Shown one piece after another: positions 11,810-23,945 of a stretch of DNA of 64,000 nucleotides. Both the position numbers and the translations under genes were made by a program. The DNA comes from Arcuatula senhousia (Eukaryota > Mollusca > Bivalvia > Mytilida > Mytilidae), in NCBI GenBank assembly GCA_963971305.1, contig OZ020309.1, positions 14,439,001 through 14,503,000 of the forward strand, in the 5' to 3' direction. Under the pieces are notes generated by a model. It saw only the letters and a list, made by a program, of their open reading frames with translations, was not told where the DNA came from and did no database searches. Position 1 is the stretch's first letter. Each line of letters begins with the position of its first letter.

Positions 11810-12917
11810 ACAAGAGGCTCCCAGGAGCCTAAATTGATCACCTGAACTACACAGATACATATATTTTGTAGATATTATTGTGCTTAACCATATGCGATTT
11901 AAATTTCTGAAATATCTTGATTAGTTTTCAAGATATTGGGCTTAAAAAGTGCAAAATTTGGCAAAAATTCAAAATGGGCAATAACTCCCACATCAGCAGT
12001 CAGATCTTTTCCGAAATTTCAGGACAGGTAGATCTTAATATGCTGATCACTTTTGATTCTTGCACAATTTTAATATCTGAAACCATTTTTGAGTAATTAG
12101 CAAAAAAATGCAATTTACCCCTATGTTCTATTTTTAGCAATGGCCACCATGTTTTTGGACGAATCAAAAATCTAAACGATAGAGTTGTAGCATATAAGCT
12201 ATCAAACAAGTGCGCCAAATTAAAATGCAGTTGGTCTTACGGTGTCAGACAAATTAATCTTTGAAATTCAGGGAAAAAGTAATGAAAAATGGTAAATTTT
12301 GTTGTTTTAAGGACATTAACTCCTAAAAGAAATGGTCCTACAGCTTTGACCTAAATACATGAAGTGTAGATCTTGATGTGCTCAATCATATGCTATTTGA
12401 ATTTTTAAAATATCTTGTATAGTTTTCAAGATATAGGGCTAAATAAGTGCAAAATTTTGAAAAAATCCAGAAAAAGGGCAATAACTCCTACATCGGTTGT
12501 TGGATCTTCTTGAAAATTTCTGGGCAGGTAGATCTTGAGGTGCTGATCACTTATTCCCACTGCCAGAATTTTGATATCTGTTACCGTTTTTGAGTTATTT
12601 GCAAAAAACTGCAATTTACCCCTATATTCTATTTTTAGCCACAGCGGCCATGTTGTTCATCCAATAAAAAATCTGAATGATGGTTTTGTAAAGGACATAC
12701 TATAGAACAACCCAACCATTAGTTTAGTTACATTTGGCCATGCGGTTTAAGAGAAGAAGATTTTTGAAAAGTTGGACGACGGACGACGGATGATGGACGC
12801 CAAGTGACGGCAATGGCTCACATGACCCTTTGGGTCAGGTGAGCTAAAAAGCTAACGGACGACAGACGCCAAGTGATGGCAATAGCTCACATGACTCTTT
12901 GGGTCAGGTGAGCCAAA
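11810..12917 (+). mobile_element. Family B-type pearl element with GGTCAGGTGAGC end
   Basis: Starts AACAAGAGGCTCCCAGGAGC and ends twice: GGTCAGGTGAGCTAAAAA (about 12834-12850) and, after a short partial duplication of the tail, GGTCAGGTGAGCCAAAAA (about 12902-12917). The body has two units of about 490 bp (AAGTGCAAAATTTTG, AGGGCAATAACTCCTACATC) of the same unit type as 32475-34540, so family B ends are shared by at least two kinds of internal unit. Preceded by GGACGACGG microsatellite-like runs. Confidence 0.7.
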
Positions 12918-13540
12918 AATGTCAAATATATAAACTAAAATTGAAAAAAAAATGTAATGAAACACATTATTTTGATCATTTGTATTTACACATGAATAAA
13001 TTATAGATTTTAGGTGACTGGGACTACATTCATAAATACCGAAAACTTTCAACTGGTACCACAAATATTTTAATGGAATTGCTTTATTTAATTTGTTATG
13101 TTGTAGGTAGATTCTTTCCGCAAAATATTTCACCTATATAGCTTTATAATTTTTTTAAGAAATAAAAAAAGAAAATGAAAAAAAAACTCATTTTAGTCAT
13201 TCCTTGTATTATCTCCCTTTAAGTGAACATTTTTCAAACTTTTGTCTGTCGTTGGTTGTCTAGACAACATTTAATAAGTTATAAGTTTTCTTTTCAATAA
13301 TATTGTAGCAGACTTAGTATGTTAGAATGTTCTATAAGGCTAAATTTTTTTGACAGTTTATGGTACCCCTAAAGAGACCTCTGTTATTTTAGTTTCCGCA
13401 TCTTTTTGCAAAGTATAACAAATTGCAAAATAAAGTTCACATGTTTGTCTTTTGAATTCTGCAATAAAAAATCAGTCTTAACAGGGGTATCCACTCAAAT
13501 TATTTTTTTCCGGACCTGGCTGATGGACTAATAATATCTT
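12918..13540. other. Non-coding stretch left of the copia element
   Basis: No ORF or recognised repeat. It should hold the 5' part of the left LTR, but apart from the last 66 bases before 13606 I cannot match it to the right LTR. Confidence 0.3.
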
Positions 13541-13606
13541 AGTAGGTGCTCTAGTTTGGTGGATTCTCATTTAATAAAGATTTCATAATCATCCTCATAT
13601 TTAACA
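13541..13606 (+). repeat. 3' part of the left LTR of the copia element
   Basis: GTAGGTGCTCTAGTTTGGTG through TTAATAAAGATTTCATAATC matches 37664-37727 with few differences, contains AATAAA and ends in CA. The upstream part cannot be aligned, so the left LTR is truncated or strongly diverged. Confidence 0.7.
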
Positions 13607-13609
13607 TTT

Positions 13610-13620
13610 TGGTAGCAGAG
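13610..13620 (+). promoter_or_regulatory. Primer binding site, initiator tRNA-Met
   Basis: TGGTAGCAGAG, three bases after the LTR end, is complementary to the 3' end (CTCTGCTACCA) of animal initiator tRNA-Met, a usual copia primer. Confidence 0.7.
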
Positions 13621-13634
13621 ACAATTGAAAGAGA

Positions 13635-14400
13635 ATGGCATCTAATAGTTACAAGAACCCACCAAGCTTAGATCCCAACAAGGATTATGGGAAGTGGAAG
13701 ACAGAGGTCAAGTTATGGGAAATGGTGACTGACCTAATTGATAAGAAGAAGCAAGCCTTAGCTTTAGCATTAACTCTACAAGGGAAGCCGCGTGAGGTAG
13801 CGTTAGAAGTTGATGCAGCTAAAATTGAATGCCGAAGATGGTGTGGCTACTTTGATAGGCAAACTTGATAAGCTATTTGAAAGGAATAAAGTCGACTTGG
13901 CGTAAATTGCCTATACTGATTTTGACAATTTGTGTCATAAACAAGGCCCAATAATTATGTCAGAGAACATTATTGAATTTGAACAAAGGTATAATAAATG
14001 TAAAAAGTTTGAAATGGTACTTCCGGATGCAATCCTGGCATTTAAGCTTCTTAATAATGCAGGGCTCAGTCAAAGTGATCGTCAGTTGGCTCTAACAGCT
14101 TGTAATGACTAAAAGTTTGAAACCATGAAAGCAGCATTAAACCGTATTTTTGTAACTAGTACTAGTTTACATTATTTAGCATCTGGTGGCTCAGTAGACC
14201 AAGAGTCTGTATTCATGACACAGCGTTTTCAAAGAGGCAGTAAATTCAAGAGGAAAACTCAGAATTTTAAATCTGACTCTGTTCCACGAACTCTGGAAAA
14301 TCTAGGCTAAATCCTGTTATTGATGGTAAAGTCACAAGTTGCAACATTTGCGATTCTAAATATCATTGGGCAAGAGATTGTCCACATAAACTTCACGATA
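13635..14400 (+). pseudogene. copia gag-like protein, broken
   Basis: Opens MASNSYKNPPSLDPNKDYGK at 13635, with a WKTEVKLWE helix typical of copia Gag, a KQALALALTLQGKPREVAL stretch, and then stops at about 13866 and 13904. The frame resumes (GPIIMSENIIEFEQRYNKC) to a stop near 14110 and again to 14308. A CCHC zinc knuckle, C-N-I-C then H then C (CX2CX4HX4C), lies at 14340-14381. At least three in-frame stops or frameshifts, so it cannot make the nucleocapsid. The RNA-binding and packaging role is family knowledge. Confidence 0.85.
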
Positions 14401-14405
14401 TCAAT

Positions 14406-14830
14406 GTGGCTGAAACTCAGAAGATGGAGGAGAATGAAACAGAGACTGTCAATATAACTCTCTTTGTTGATCAGCAGCCAGAGCTTACACCTCAGCAGAT
14501 TTTTTTAACCAAGGCTTTCAATTCAGCTATAATTGATACAGCATGCACTAAAACAGTTTGTGGGGAAAAATGGCTGAGTAATTTTATAGAATCCTTGGAT
14601 GAGAAGGCGCAACAGCGTGTTACAATTGTTGAAAGTAACACCCCTTTCAAGTTCGGAGATTGAAAAACTGTATTTTCAAAGTCAAAAGCCCTATTTCCTG
14701 CTAAGATTGGTAGAGTTGATTGCTTCATAGAATCAGAGATTGTTGACTAAGAAATTCCTTTGCTTTTGAGCAAACCATGCATCTCTAAAACGAGCCCAAA
14801 CAGTTCTAGACTTATCTAATGACAAAGCAT
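14406..14830 (+). pseudogene. copia aspartic protease region, broken
   Basis: Runs after the zinc knuckle in the next open frame. The active-site segment reads IIDTACTKTVCG at about 14530-14565; DTA stands in place of the more usual DSG/DTG triplet, a variant I associate with copia-type proteases. A stop at 14661 and another near 14748 break it before the integrase. In an intact element it would cut the Gag-Pol polyprotein. Confidence 0.75.
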
Positions 14831-15489
14831 CAATGTTTGGTCAGCAAATAGAGGTGTATTCGATTTCAAGTGGTCATTATTGTATTGACATCGTTGGTGA
14901 AAACAAACAAGCTGATTGTGAAATAGGTTCAGGAAGTGAGGAAGTTCTCATTGTAAAAGATGGTCTGTCAAAGAAGAGAAAGCGTGAAGTAGTGTTGAAA
15001 CTTCACAAACAATTTGGTCATGCTTCATCTGAGAAACTTTTGTCTTTGCTTAAAAGTGCTGGTTCTCGTGACAATGAAACCAAAAACTTTATTAATGATG
15101 TTTGTTCAAAGTGTACAATTTGTCATAAGTTTAAAAGACCACAGGGCAAGCCAATTGTAGCATTTTCTCAAGCTTATGATTTCAATCAAATTGTTGCTCT
15201 TGATCTGCATGAACTTGACAATAACCTTTATTATCTGCATGTTATTGATCTATTTAGTAGGTTGAGTGCTACTGCCATTATCAGGCAAAAGGATTCCCAA
15301 GTTATAGTAGACAAGTTTATGCAAATTTGGGTTGGGGTATATGGTGCTCCTGAAATTGGGGTATTCACTGATAATGGTGGTGAATTCAACTCTCAGGTAT
15401 TTAGGGACATGGTTAAAAACTTTAACATGTCAGTTAAGACCACAGCTGGATACAGTCCATGGTCAAATGATGACGTTGAAAGGCATAAT

Positions 15490-16626
15490 GTACGAAAGCC
15501 CAGAAGGCTCATACGAGATTCGAAATTCGAAATTAGAGCAAAATTTGAAATTCAATATACCGTGTGAGTTGTTTTTTTTTTTGCTTGAGCCAAATTTTAA
15601 ACAAAGTGGAAGGTTTTTTTTCGCAGAATTAAATTTTCGTGATTATTTATGTGAAAGTATATACTGTTTAGATACTATTTACAATATTTTTTTCGGGTGT
15701 TCTTATTTTCGCAATTTTTATACTATCGCAAAAAATTTAAAAAAATAAATGCCCGAGAAAAAACACAAGTCATTAAGTTCACGAGTTTTGTTTAGCTTCG
15801 CAGCTACTCAAATTGATGAGTCATTAAGTGTGCCTTATGTAATTAAGGGATACATAAGATGATAGGTGATATAAATTAAAATGATTTGCCAATGGGCGTC
15901 CCCCAAACCTGGCTCTGGTTCAACTGTAATTAGAGTAGCTAACTCTGGTGGCGACTCATGTCACACATAGAGTATTTAAGTAAGCAGTCACTACATGTAA
16001 TATGGATGTTTTGACATGATATAGCAATTTTGGGCTTGTTGCAAAAAATCCACGCTCCATTTTGACCCAAAAGAAAGGGAGGATTCCAACAAAGAAACCC
16101 TTTCTGAATCTGCCACTGTAGCATCTGATTCAAACCATATTAAAATCAACAGTCAGGTGATTTGAAATACACATTAATATCAATTATCTAAATCTTTTAT
16201 ACAAATCCGACTAAGATCCATAGGTGTTTTGCCAATTCAACTTTAAATCATGACAGGTAAATATATCTAAATTACCAATACCAAACAAAATATTTATATA
16301 ATTCCAAAATTATGGATTACACGGTTGAAATAGGGTTTTCTGGATATCAATAGTGACCTATTTTGTTGGTTATTAGTAAAAAAATGTATATTGAATTTCT
16401 AGTTTCGAATCTCGTATTTCGAATCTCGAATCTCAAATTTCGAATTTTGAATTTCAAATCTCAAATTTCGAATCTCGTATCTCGAATCTCGTATCTCAAA
16501 TTTCAAATTCTTTTTTAAAAGACCTATTTTGATTGGTACATGATTATAAAACAAGCAATCTGATTGGTTTTAAGTACATTGAATTTCAAATCTCGAATCT
16601 CGTTTGAGCCTTCTGGGCTTTCGTAC
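15490..16626. mobile_element. TIR element with TAAT target duplication, inside integrase
   Basis: Left end GTACGAAAGCCCAGAAGGCT and the same sequence inverted at the right end, ending 16626. Flanked by TAAT at 15486-15489 and 16627-16630. Subterminal DNA on both sides consists of short variants of TTCGAAAT and CTCGAATC repeated back to back (15520-15560, 16395-16515, 16580-16602), so the element is rich in small palindromes. No coding frame. Non-autonomous; superfamily not assigned. Confidence 0.8.
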
Positions 16627-16647
16627 TAATGCCACTTTGACAGCATA

Positions 16648-17068
16648 CATGTGACGGATCCGTGATGACAAAGCTGGAGATTTTGATTTTTTTGGCTGGA
16701 GATTGGACCAAAAAGCGGGAGATTTTCAATGCTCATTAAAATTGCATTTCAATGTCAATTGACGGCACTAGCGTGCACATGTGCCAAATAAACATGGCTT
16801 CACTGATTAATCTCAAACTGTATATACAATCATCAGGTCAATCATGGCAATAAACCTTTAATTAACACCTTTACCTGTTAAATTAACGTCTACCTAATTG
16901 AAAAACCCATAAAACACTGGAAATGTTTTATGATTGAACAATTAAAATGTTTACAAAACTAAAATTTTGGCAAGTCTTGAAAAAGCGGGAGATTACACAA
17001 AAAGTCGGGAGAACGGGAGATGGATAAAAACGTCGGGAGATTTTGTCTCCCGGCGGGAGAATCACATG
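16648..17068. mobile_element. TIR element with TA target duplication and CTCCCG repeats
   Basis: Ends CATGTGAC at the left and, inverted, CATGTGAT at the right; flanked by TA (16646-16647 and 17069-17070). Taking TA as the duplication restores the integrase frame, whereas an 8-bp alternative (CATGTGAC/TATGTGAC) does not. The right half carries at least five GGGAGA/CTCCCG boxes. 421 bp, non-coding. Confidence 0.65.
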
Positions 17069-17707
17069 TATGTGACAGAAACTTTGAACAAAATGAATTC
17101 CAGTCTGTCATGGGAGACTGCCATAAGTTGGGCAGTAAATGCTAAGAACAGCCTGCTGAGTTTACATGGATTTTGTCCATTTCAGATTGTTTTTGGGAGA
17201 AATCCCAATCTCCCATCAGCCATTATTGACAAACCCCCTGCATTAGAAGGAAAAACCATTAGAAATGCAATGAGCAAGCATTTGAAAGGTTTGCATGAGG
17301 CACGCAGGGCATTTATTTCTGCAGAATCCTCTGAGAAAGTCAGGCGTGCCTTGCGCAAGCAGATAAGACCATCTGGGGTAAAGTTCAGGACTGGGGATAA
17401 GGTTTATTTTCTGCTAGAAAATAAGTGGAAAGGCCCTGGGTGGGTCATAGGACAAGACAATGTGGTAATCTTTGTCAGGTATGGTGGAACCTATCTCAGA
17501 GTTCATGAAAGCCAGGTTATGAGAGCAAAAGACGGTGCTCCAAGTAGAGGAAAGTTACCTGTGAGACGTGCAACTGTGCAACAACCTCCTGTTGCTCAGA
17601 TGAATGTAAGGCCACCTGTTCCTGACTATGAGGACAGTGATGATGAGTTTAATGATAACAGCTCGAGTAATAATGATGGTGAGTATGATGTCGCAAGTGA
17701 GCACTGA

Positions 17708-18008
17708 AAGTAAAGTAGGGTCCATTGAAGATGATCATCAAGATGACCCGAACATTCTATGGAGGAAGATGACAATATGAACATGGAGGAAGAAGACAAT
17801 CTGAGCATTGAGTCTGAGAACAGGAATGATAAAACTACAGAGGAATCAAGGACTAGGCATGCACAATCTGATTCTATTAAGTTAAGCAAGAACCAGTCCA
17901 TTTAGTTTTAAAGTAAATGGTGAATCAGAGGCAAGACAGGCAACTGTTCTTAGTGGAGCTGGTAAAGCGACAACAGGCAAGAAGAACTGGTTTAATGTAC
18001 AATATCAG
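17708..18008 (+). pseudogene. copia linker between integrase and reverse transcriptase, part 1
   Basis: Acidic and Ser-rich in several frames with stops; it continues across the family D insertion into 19639. No domain visible. Confidence 0.55.
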
Positions 18009-19638
18009 TAAAAAGCTTCGCCGAGCGCAGCATGATACGACCGCAACATGTTGAACCCTGTACATTTTAGGCCCAATATGGATAGTCTATTGCTCTGGAC
18101 ACATGCAGCCCATGGTGGACTGACAAAGATTTTTGACACATGCTTCTCTGATGGACTTTCGACCCAGGGGGTAAAAATATAAATTTTCAATTTTGTATTC
18201 TACTCTTGAAAAGAATAATGTTTGGGGAAACAATGAAAAATTGAAGCAGAAATTTTTTTAAATTATGATTACGGCCCCTTTGGTAATGAGCGAAAAAAAG
18301 GTAGGGGTCGCAAAAATTTATTCTTAAATTTAGAATTGCTACTTGGCAAGGATGAAATTGTAATAAAAATTTTTAAAATCAGACCAGAAATAAAAAAGTT
18401 ACAATTTTGGTCCCTTTTGGTGCCTAACAACATAACAGTAACAAGAATTTTTAAAAAAATCAATTTCGGCCCCTTTTGGCCCCTTATTATGTAACAGGTG
18501 AAAGAGGGGTGGGGTTGCAAAAATAATTTCTCAAATTTGGATTCACTACTTGACAAAAAGAAACTTGCAAAAAAAAATTTCAAAAACAAACCAGAAATTG
18601 AAAAAGTTTTGATTACGGCCCCTTTTGGCCCCTAATTACAAAACAAGTGAAAAAGGGGATGGTCAAAAAAATTAATTCTCAAATTTGGATTTGCTACCTG
18701 ACAAGAATAAACTTGCAAAAAAAAATTTCAAAATCAGACCACAAATAAAAAAAGTTTCGATTTTGGCCCCATTTGGCCCCTAAATACCTAATAGGGGAAA
18801 AAGGGGGGGTCGCAAAAATTAATTCTTAATTGTGTAAATGAGCTAAACATTTAAGCAAGCAACAGCTTCTCTCTACCTGCTATAGTTTTCATTTCATAGG
18901 CCAAAAACATGAAAAAACATTATTTTAGGGGCTGTAGCCCCTATAAGGGGTCATCTGACAACTTCGACCCTATGGAGTTTTTTGTAGAGCTAAATGAGCT
19001 GAACAATTAAGCAAGCAACAGCTTTTTGTTATCTGCAATAATTTTCATACTATAGGGCAAAAACATGAAAAAATGCTATTTTTCACCTTTAGAGGGCCGT
19101 AACCCCTATAAGGGGTCTTCTGACAACTTCGACCAAATGGAGACTTTTGTAGAACTTTTGATCCTGAAGCAGTAGGGTGGCATCAGATTTCATCTATCTC
19201 TTATACTTTTTGAATTACAAGCCAAAAACAGTAGTCTGACCCCCATGGTCTATTTTTAGCCACGGCAGCCATGTTTTTTTACGAATCAGAAATCGAAACA
19301 TTACTATAGTGCAGGACACCCTAATGATCAATCATACCAAGTTTCATTAAATTCTGTTTAGTAGTTTCAGAGGAGAAGAATTGAAAAAGTTATTGTAAGA
19401 ACAAACAAAAAAGATGCAATTTTGGCCCCTTTTGGCCCTTAATTTCTAAACGAAAAAAGGGGGGACTCCCAAAATCAATCCCATCCATCCTTTAATGGTA
19501 AGAAATATCATTGTAAAACTTCATTGCATTTGGATAACTAGAACTTAAGTTATCGTGTATACACTAAAGTTAACGGACGACGACGACGACGACAGCATCA
19601 TACCATTATACGTCCGCAAATTTTTTGCGGTCGTATAA
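18009..19638 (+). mobile_element. Family D pearl/Helentron-like element, copy 4, inside copia
   Basis: TAAAAAGCTTCGCCGAGCGC to TTTTTTGCGGTCGTATAA, with (ACG)n at about 19569-19592. The body includes the 145-bp D units and, at 18830-19240, units of family B type, so it is a mosaic. Removing exactly these bases restores three adenines and an open frame across the copia linker, again without a target duplication. Confidence 0.8.
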
Positions 19639-20388
19639 AAACCTGACTCCTTGAGGGGACAACAAGCTTCCATAGATTTAGGTACAGTTGAGAATCTACT
19701 ATCAGCTCAGATGAGGATTCTGAAGAAGTTTTTATGAATACCATTGACTTTAAGGAGGCTCAGAAATCAGAAATGAATAGCTGGAAAATGCATAATGTAT
19801 ACACAGAGGTCGAGGACAAGGGACAGAAATGTGTGTCTACCAGGTGGGTATACACCATAAAGGAAAAGGATAGTATACTTCACAGGAAAGCCAGACTTAT
19901 AGCTAAAGGTTTTGAAGAAGAATCTCAGTGATATCCAGACTAACTCTCAAACATGTGACAAACAGTCTCTTAGACTCATACTATCAATAATTACACAAAA
20001 GAAGTGGAGAATTAATTCTGTTGACATCAAGACTGTCTTTCTACAAGGAGAAGGAATCAAGAGAGAGGTGTATCTATTAAAGACCTCTTAAAGAATTCTT
20101 AAAACCAAATGTTATCTGGAAGCTGAACAAGTGTGTTTATGGTTTAGCAGATGCTTCTCTGAAATGGTATGAAAAAGTGAAGAAGACATTGTTAGAATGT
20201 GGTGGAAAAATGTCCAAAGCAGATCCTGCAGTCTTTTATTGGAAAGATGCCAATGGTCTTAAAGGAATTATTACCGTCCATGTAGATGACTTTTTTGTGG
20301 ACTGGAACAAAGTCATTTGAAAGAACCATTGTTACGAAAATTAGATCAATGTTCAATGTTGGAAAGGCAGCGTGTGATACCTTCAAAT

Positions 20389-20557
20389 ATGGGAAATAGA
20401 TAATGGATATGGTAGGGTACAGCTGCAAACTGGAACACACACAATGGATATGGTAGGGTACAGCTGCAAACTGGAACGTGTCAGTTTGCAGCTGTACCCT
20501 ACCATATCCATGTCAGTTTGCAGCTGTACCCTACCATATCCATTATCTATTTCCCAT
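20389..20557. repeat. 169-bp near-perfect palindrome with duplicated arms
   Basis: Outer arms 20389-20432 and 20514-20557 are exact reverse complements (44 bp, starting ATGGGAAATAGATAATGGAT). Inner arms 20444-20473 and 20482-20511 repeat the core GGTAGGGTACAGCTGCAAAC and its complement around an 8-nt loop (20474-20481). Each arm therefore holds the core twice. Together with a 36-bp tail (20558-20593) it lies between two copies of CCTTCAAATA (up to 13 bp identical), like a target duplication. Confidence 0.85.
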
Positions 20558-20593
20558 GTTTATCAAGCTGCTTGCCATTCTATTATCTCTATA

Positions 20594-22779
20594 GGTATAA
20601 AACCACTAATTCCGAGTCCCATTGATTTCTATGTTAAATTGGACATTTCTAAAATGCTGTAGATTTTTTGTCTAAAGTTCAAATAAAGTGTCATTAATCT
20701 TATTTCAATGCCAAATGATTTGGCTCACTCCAGTTCAAAAACTAGCACATCTTACATTGAATAACGGGAAAAACTGGATCCCGGTTTAAATCATCCTGAA
20801 CGTCCGGTACTTTCTAGTCATGTTTCTGGCAAGAATGAGACCCCAAGTAAAAGTAATCATAAAAATTGACACTTAGCATATATATGAACAAACATGGGCT
20901 GAAATTGTTTCTTAGATGTTCATCTTTCAAATAAAAGCTCATTTAATGATTTGCATGCAATAGTTTTAGCTGGGTCAATACTTTAATGGAACTATATTGT
21001 CTCAAAATAGGAACTATATTCAGGTTCGTCCTCTACCGGATTGCGAATTAGTGGTTTTATACCTATAACAGAAAAAAACCTCTTTAATACTTGATAATTG
21101 TCCTTTTTTACATAAATTGGTTTATTGCGACAAATAAAAACCTATTTTTATGTATGTTTCTTAGAAACTTTAACTACTGCGGGCCACCTTTTAGACCATA
21201 TACTTTAATGCGATTAACCAAAAAATCCTGATTTACAAAAAATATCATTTTTGGGGGAAAAGTGGAAAATCTTACCACTTTCTTACAACTGGATTGAACA
21301 TTTGCATTTGTTTGTTTATTAATTATACATTCCTTATGTCTTTTCCTGCAAAAGTAAAACATAATGTCATTTATAATGAAAATAATAGGTTAAAGGGCCC
21401 TCCCCCTTTTTATGGGCAAAAACATACCAAAAACAATAAAAATCACACTAGGATACTTTTTTTAGCTTTAAAACATGCCAGATGCCACATAAGACCTTAA
21501 TGTTTGTAAAAAGTCACTTTAAAAGATTGTTGTGTAGAAAAATATTAAAAACAATGCCTAAAATTACCAAAACTCATTACATGTATCAAATTACATTGCG
21601 CAAAACTGAAAGTATAAAACTAATTTTTCAAGACTGAAATAAATAAGGGGACTATATGCACTGTTTGCAATCTTAAGACACATAAATCATTCAGTTTCTC
21701 TATTCATTTCTTCTACTTGAGAAAAATATCCTTAAAAACATCCTTTTCATATCAATACTGCACTGCATTTGAGCCATGTTACCTAATAGAGGGTGAATAT
21801 TGTGCTCAGAAAAACAGATTTTGCCAAGACATTCATCTATTAGCTACTAAAATGCTAAGAATGGTTACTCAGAATCTCAAAAAAGACAATTTTGTTTAAA
21901 AATAACAAAGGAATAGGAAAACAAACAGTTTTCTATATTCAGTGGTGAATATTGATAAAGTGCACTTGGCCGCATTATGTCGAACAAATATTTTGCCAAT
22001 AATGTAACTTGTAAAAGCCAAATCTGTTGAAAACTGACATAAAATGGCTAAGTGAGATTGTTTTAAGTTATTTGAATCACCAAAATATCATTCCATGAAG
22101 TTTAGGGTCTTTTGGAAATTTGTAAGCCAGATAAATACCCAAAAATGGAAATTTTGAGAGATTAGACAATTTAGGGGCCAAATTTTTCAAAAATGCACAA
22201 CATATGCTGTTTTGGTAGTTTTTCCATATTATTCACATAATGTCCAAACTGTTTACAAAGAAAAAGTAGCTTTTTTCAGGAAAAAAGTTTTCTCAGCCAT
22301 CCAATACAAGGTATAAAACCACTAATTCCGAGTCCCATTGATTTCTATGTTAAATTGGACATTTCTAAAATGCTGTAGATTTTTTGTCTAAAGTTCAAAT
22401 AAAGTGTCATTAATCTTATTTCAATGCCAAATGATTTGGCTCACTCCAGTTCAAAAACTAGCACATCTTACATTGAATAACGGGAAAAACTGGATCCCGG
22501 TTTAAATCATCCTGAACGTCCGGTACTTTCTAGTCATGTTTCTGGCAAGAATGAGACCCCAAGTAAAAGTAATCATAAAAATTGACACTTAGCATATATA
22601 TGAACAAACATGGGCTGAAATTGTTTCTTAGATGTTCATCTTTCAAATAAAAGCTCATTTAATGATTTGCATGCAATAGTTTTAGCTGGGTCAATACTTT
22701 AATGGAACTATATTGTCTCAAAATAGGAACTATATTCAGGTTCGTCCTCTACCGGATTGCGAATTAGTGGTTTTATACC
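20594..22779. mobile_element. TDR-TIR element 1: non-coding, 470-bp terminal direct repeats with inverted ends, TATA duplication
   Basis: Two apparently identical 470-bp direct repeats (20594-21063 and 22310-22779) flank a 1,246-bp centre with no coding frame. Each repeat begins GGTATAAAACCACTAATTC and ends with that sequence inverted (19 bp). The whole is flanked by TATA (20590-20593, 22780-22783). Read from the opposite strand, the repeat shares GAATATAGTTCCTATTTT with the related AATATAGTCCCTATTTTT of element 2 (28753-32470). Total 2,186 bp. It could be an LTR-type element with unusual termini, or two small TIR elements moving the DNA between them. Confidence 0.75.
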
Positions 22780-23734
22780 TATACCTTCAAATACCTTGGT
22801 TTGGATTTGACACAAGAAGATTGCCAGATAGTTCTTAGTCAAAAAGATTATGCTGACTCTCTTAATGTTATTCAAGTTGATCACAGAAGAAAAAGGGATT
22901 CATTATTATCACCTTCGGAAAGGACTGTTTTAAGATCTCGAGTTGGACAGCTGATGCGGTTAGCTAAACAGACTCGTCCAGATATAGCTTTTGAAGTAAC
23001 TCAAGTGGCTTCCAGGTTGAATACCAGTACACGTACAGTTGATGACATCAGGAAGGTAAATAAAATCATTAGAAAAGTGAAAGCTGATGAGGTAAGTCTT
23101 AACTTCAGTGATATCGGCAAGCAGGAAGAGTTAGTCCTGTACAGTGATGCATCTTTTGGTGACCTTGCAAATGGTGGGAGTCAAGGTGGGTATGTTATAT
23201 TTCTGAAGGGATAAGATGGTAGAATAAACCCAGTTACCTGACAGTCTAGGAAGATAAGAAGGGTGGTTAGAAGTACCCCAGCTAGTGAAGCTCTTGCATT
23301 GGCTGCAGGGTTGGCAAAGTATTGACCGTCTGGGTTTTCCCAGGCTGGACAATACCCTTAAATTTGTCAAAGTGGGCAATACTGGGTAATAAGAATTTAT
23401 TCATGAAAAAAAATCCTATTTAATAATAAATTATGCTTCAAACACTTTCCTCATCTACAAAAATTTAATCATTTTTATTAGAGAAAATCGGATAAGGAAC
23501 ATTAAATAAAGTTATGTTTCACTTAAGATACTTAACTCGACATAAGGTATGCTTTCTTTTGTCTTTCTTATGTCACTAAGTGCTGTAATAAAATTTGAAT
23601 TATCGTTCTTTGGATGTTTATTTGTTAAACATTAAGTCAAATGTACATTTAGCAAAGAGTAGAATTTGTTTCCCTTGCTTTTAGATATACCCTCTTTTAG
23701 TGATGGATACGGAATTTAAAATGATATTTAGTTT

Positions 23735-23945
23735 AAACATATTTGTTTATCCTGGATTAGGAAACAAGCTTGATGCTTATATCAATCCCTCTCCAGCTAG
23801 CAGTTTGCGAGTGTGTCCTTTGTAGCGGCCCCCATTGAGCCTACTCTTATCGAACTCCACAAAGGGGTCTTTAACGTGCATGGGGTATTGCTCTCCACAT
23901 ACACGGGACAACCTTTTTTCGTACCTTCCGAAGGACTAGCATCAA
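23735..23945 (-). repeat. SINE, 5'-truncated copy
   Basis: Reverse complement of the body of the full SINE at 36001-36344: GGGGTATTGCTCTCCACATA, CTACTCTTATCGAACTCC, CTAGCAGTTTGCGAGTGTG and GAAACAAGCTTGATGC on the plus strand. The tRNA-like head is missing. Confidence 0.7.

Larger units (their letters stand above)
14833..17707 (+). pseudogene. copia integrase, split by two TIR elements
   Basis: The N-terminal HHCC zinc module (LHKQFGH then CSKCTIC) lies at about 15000-15125. The catalytic core follows: VALDLHE (first Asp, about 15195), FTDNGGEF (second Asp, about 15368) and DVERHN (Glu, about 15480). Four bases later the gene is cut by a 1,137-bp element, a 21-base gene fragment follows, then a 421-bp element. 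The gene resumes at 17069 with AISWAVNAKNSLLSLHGFCP and a C-terminal region with GDKVYFLLENKWKGPGWVIG, the usual copia GKY-type DNA-binding tail. It ends near 17707 in an acidic linker (DYEDSDDEFND). Both insertions preserve the frame when taken out. Confidence 0.9.
19639..23090 (+). pseudogene. copia reverse transcriptase, split by the 20393-22793 insertion
   Basis: FKEAQKSEMNSWKMHNVYTE and CVSTRWVYTIKEK (19734-19870) open the RT, then RKARLIAKGFEEES and a frameshift near 19930. The second block has NSVDIKTVFLQGE (first catalytic Asp region, about 20010-20055), NKCVYGLADASLKWYEK and the HVDDFFV catalytic pair at about 20278-20300. It breaks off near 20393 and resumes at about 22785 with LGLDLTQEDCQIVL and RSRVGQLMRLAKQTRPDIAF. 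Multiple stops. In an intact element it copies the RNA genome into DNA. Confidence 0.9.

Noticed and set aside
20594..21063. Hammerhead ribozyme in the direct repeats, as in Penelope-like elements
   Set aside because: I found no CTGATGA...GAAA core in either orientation.
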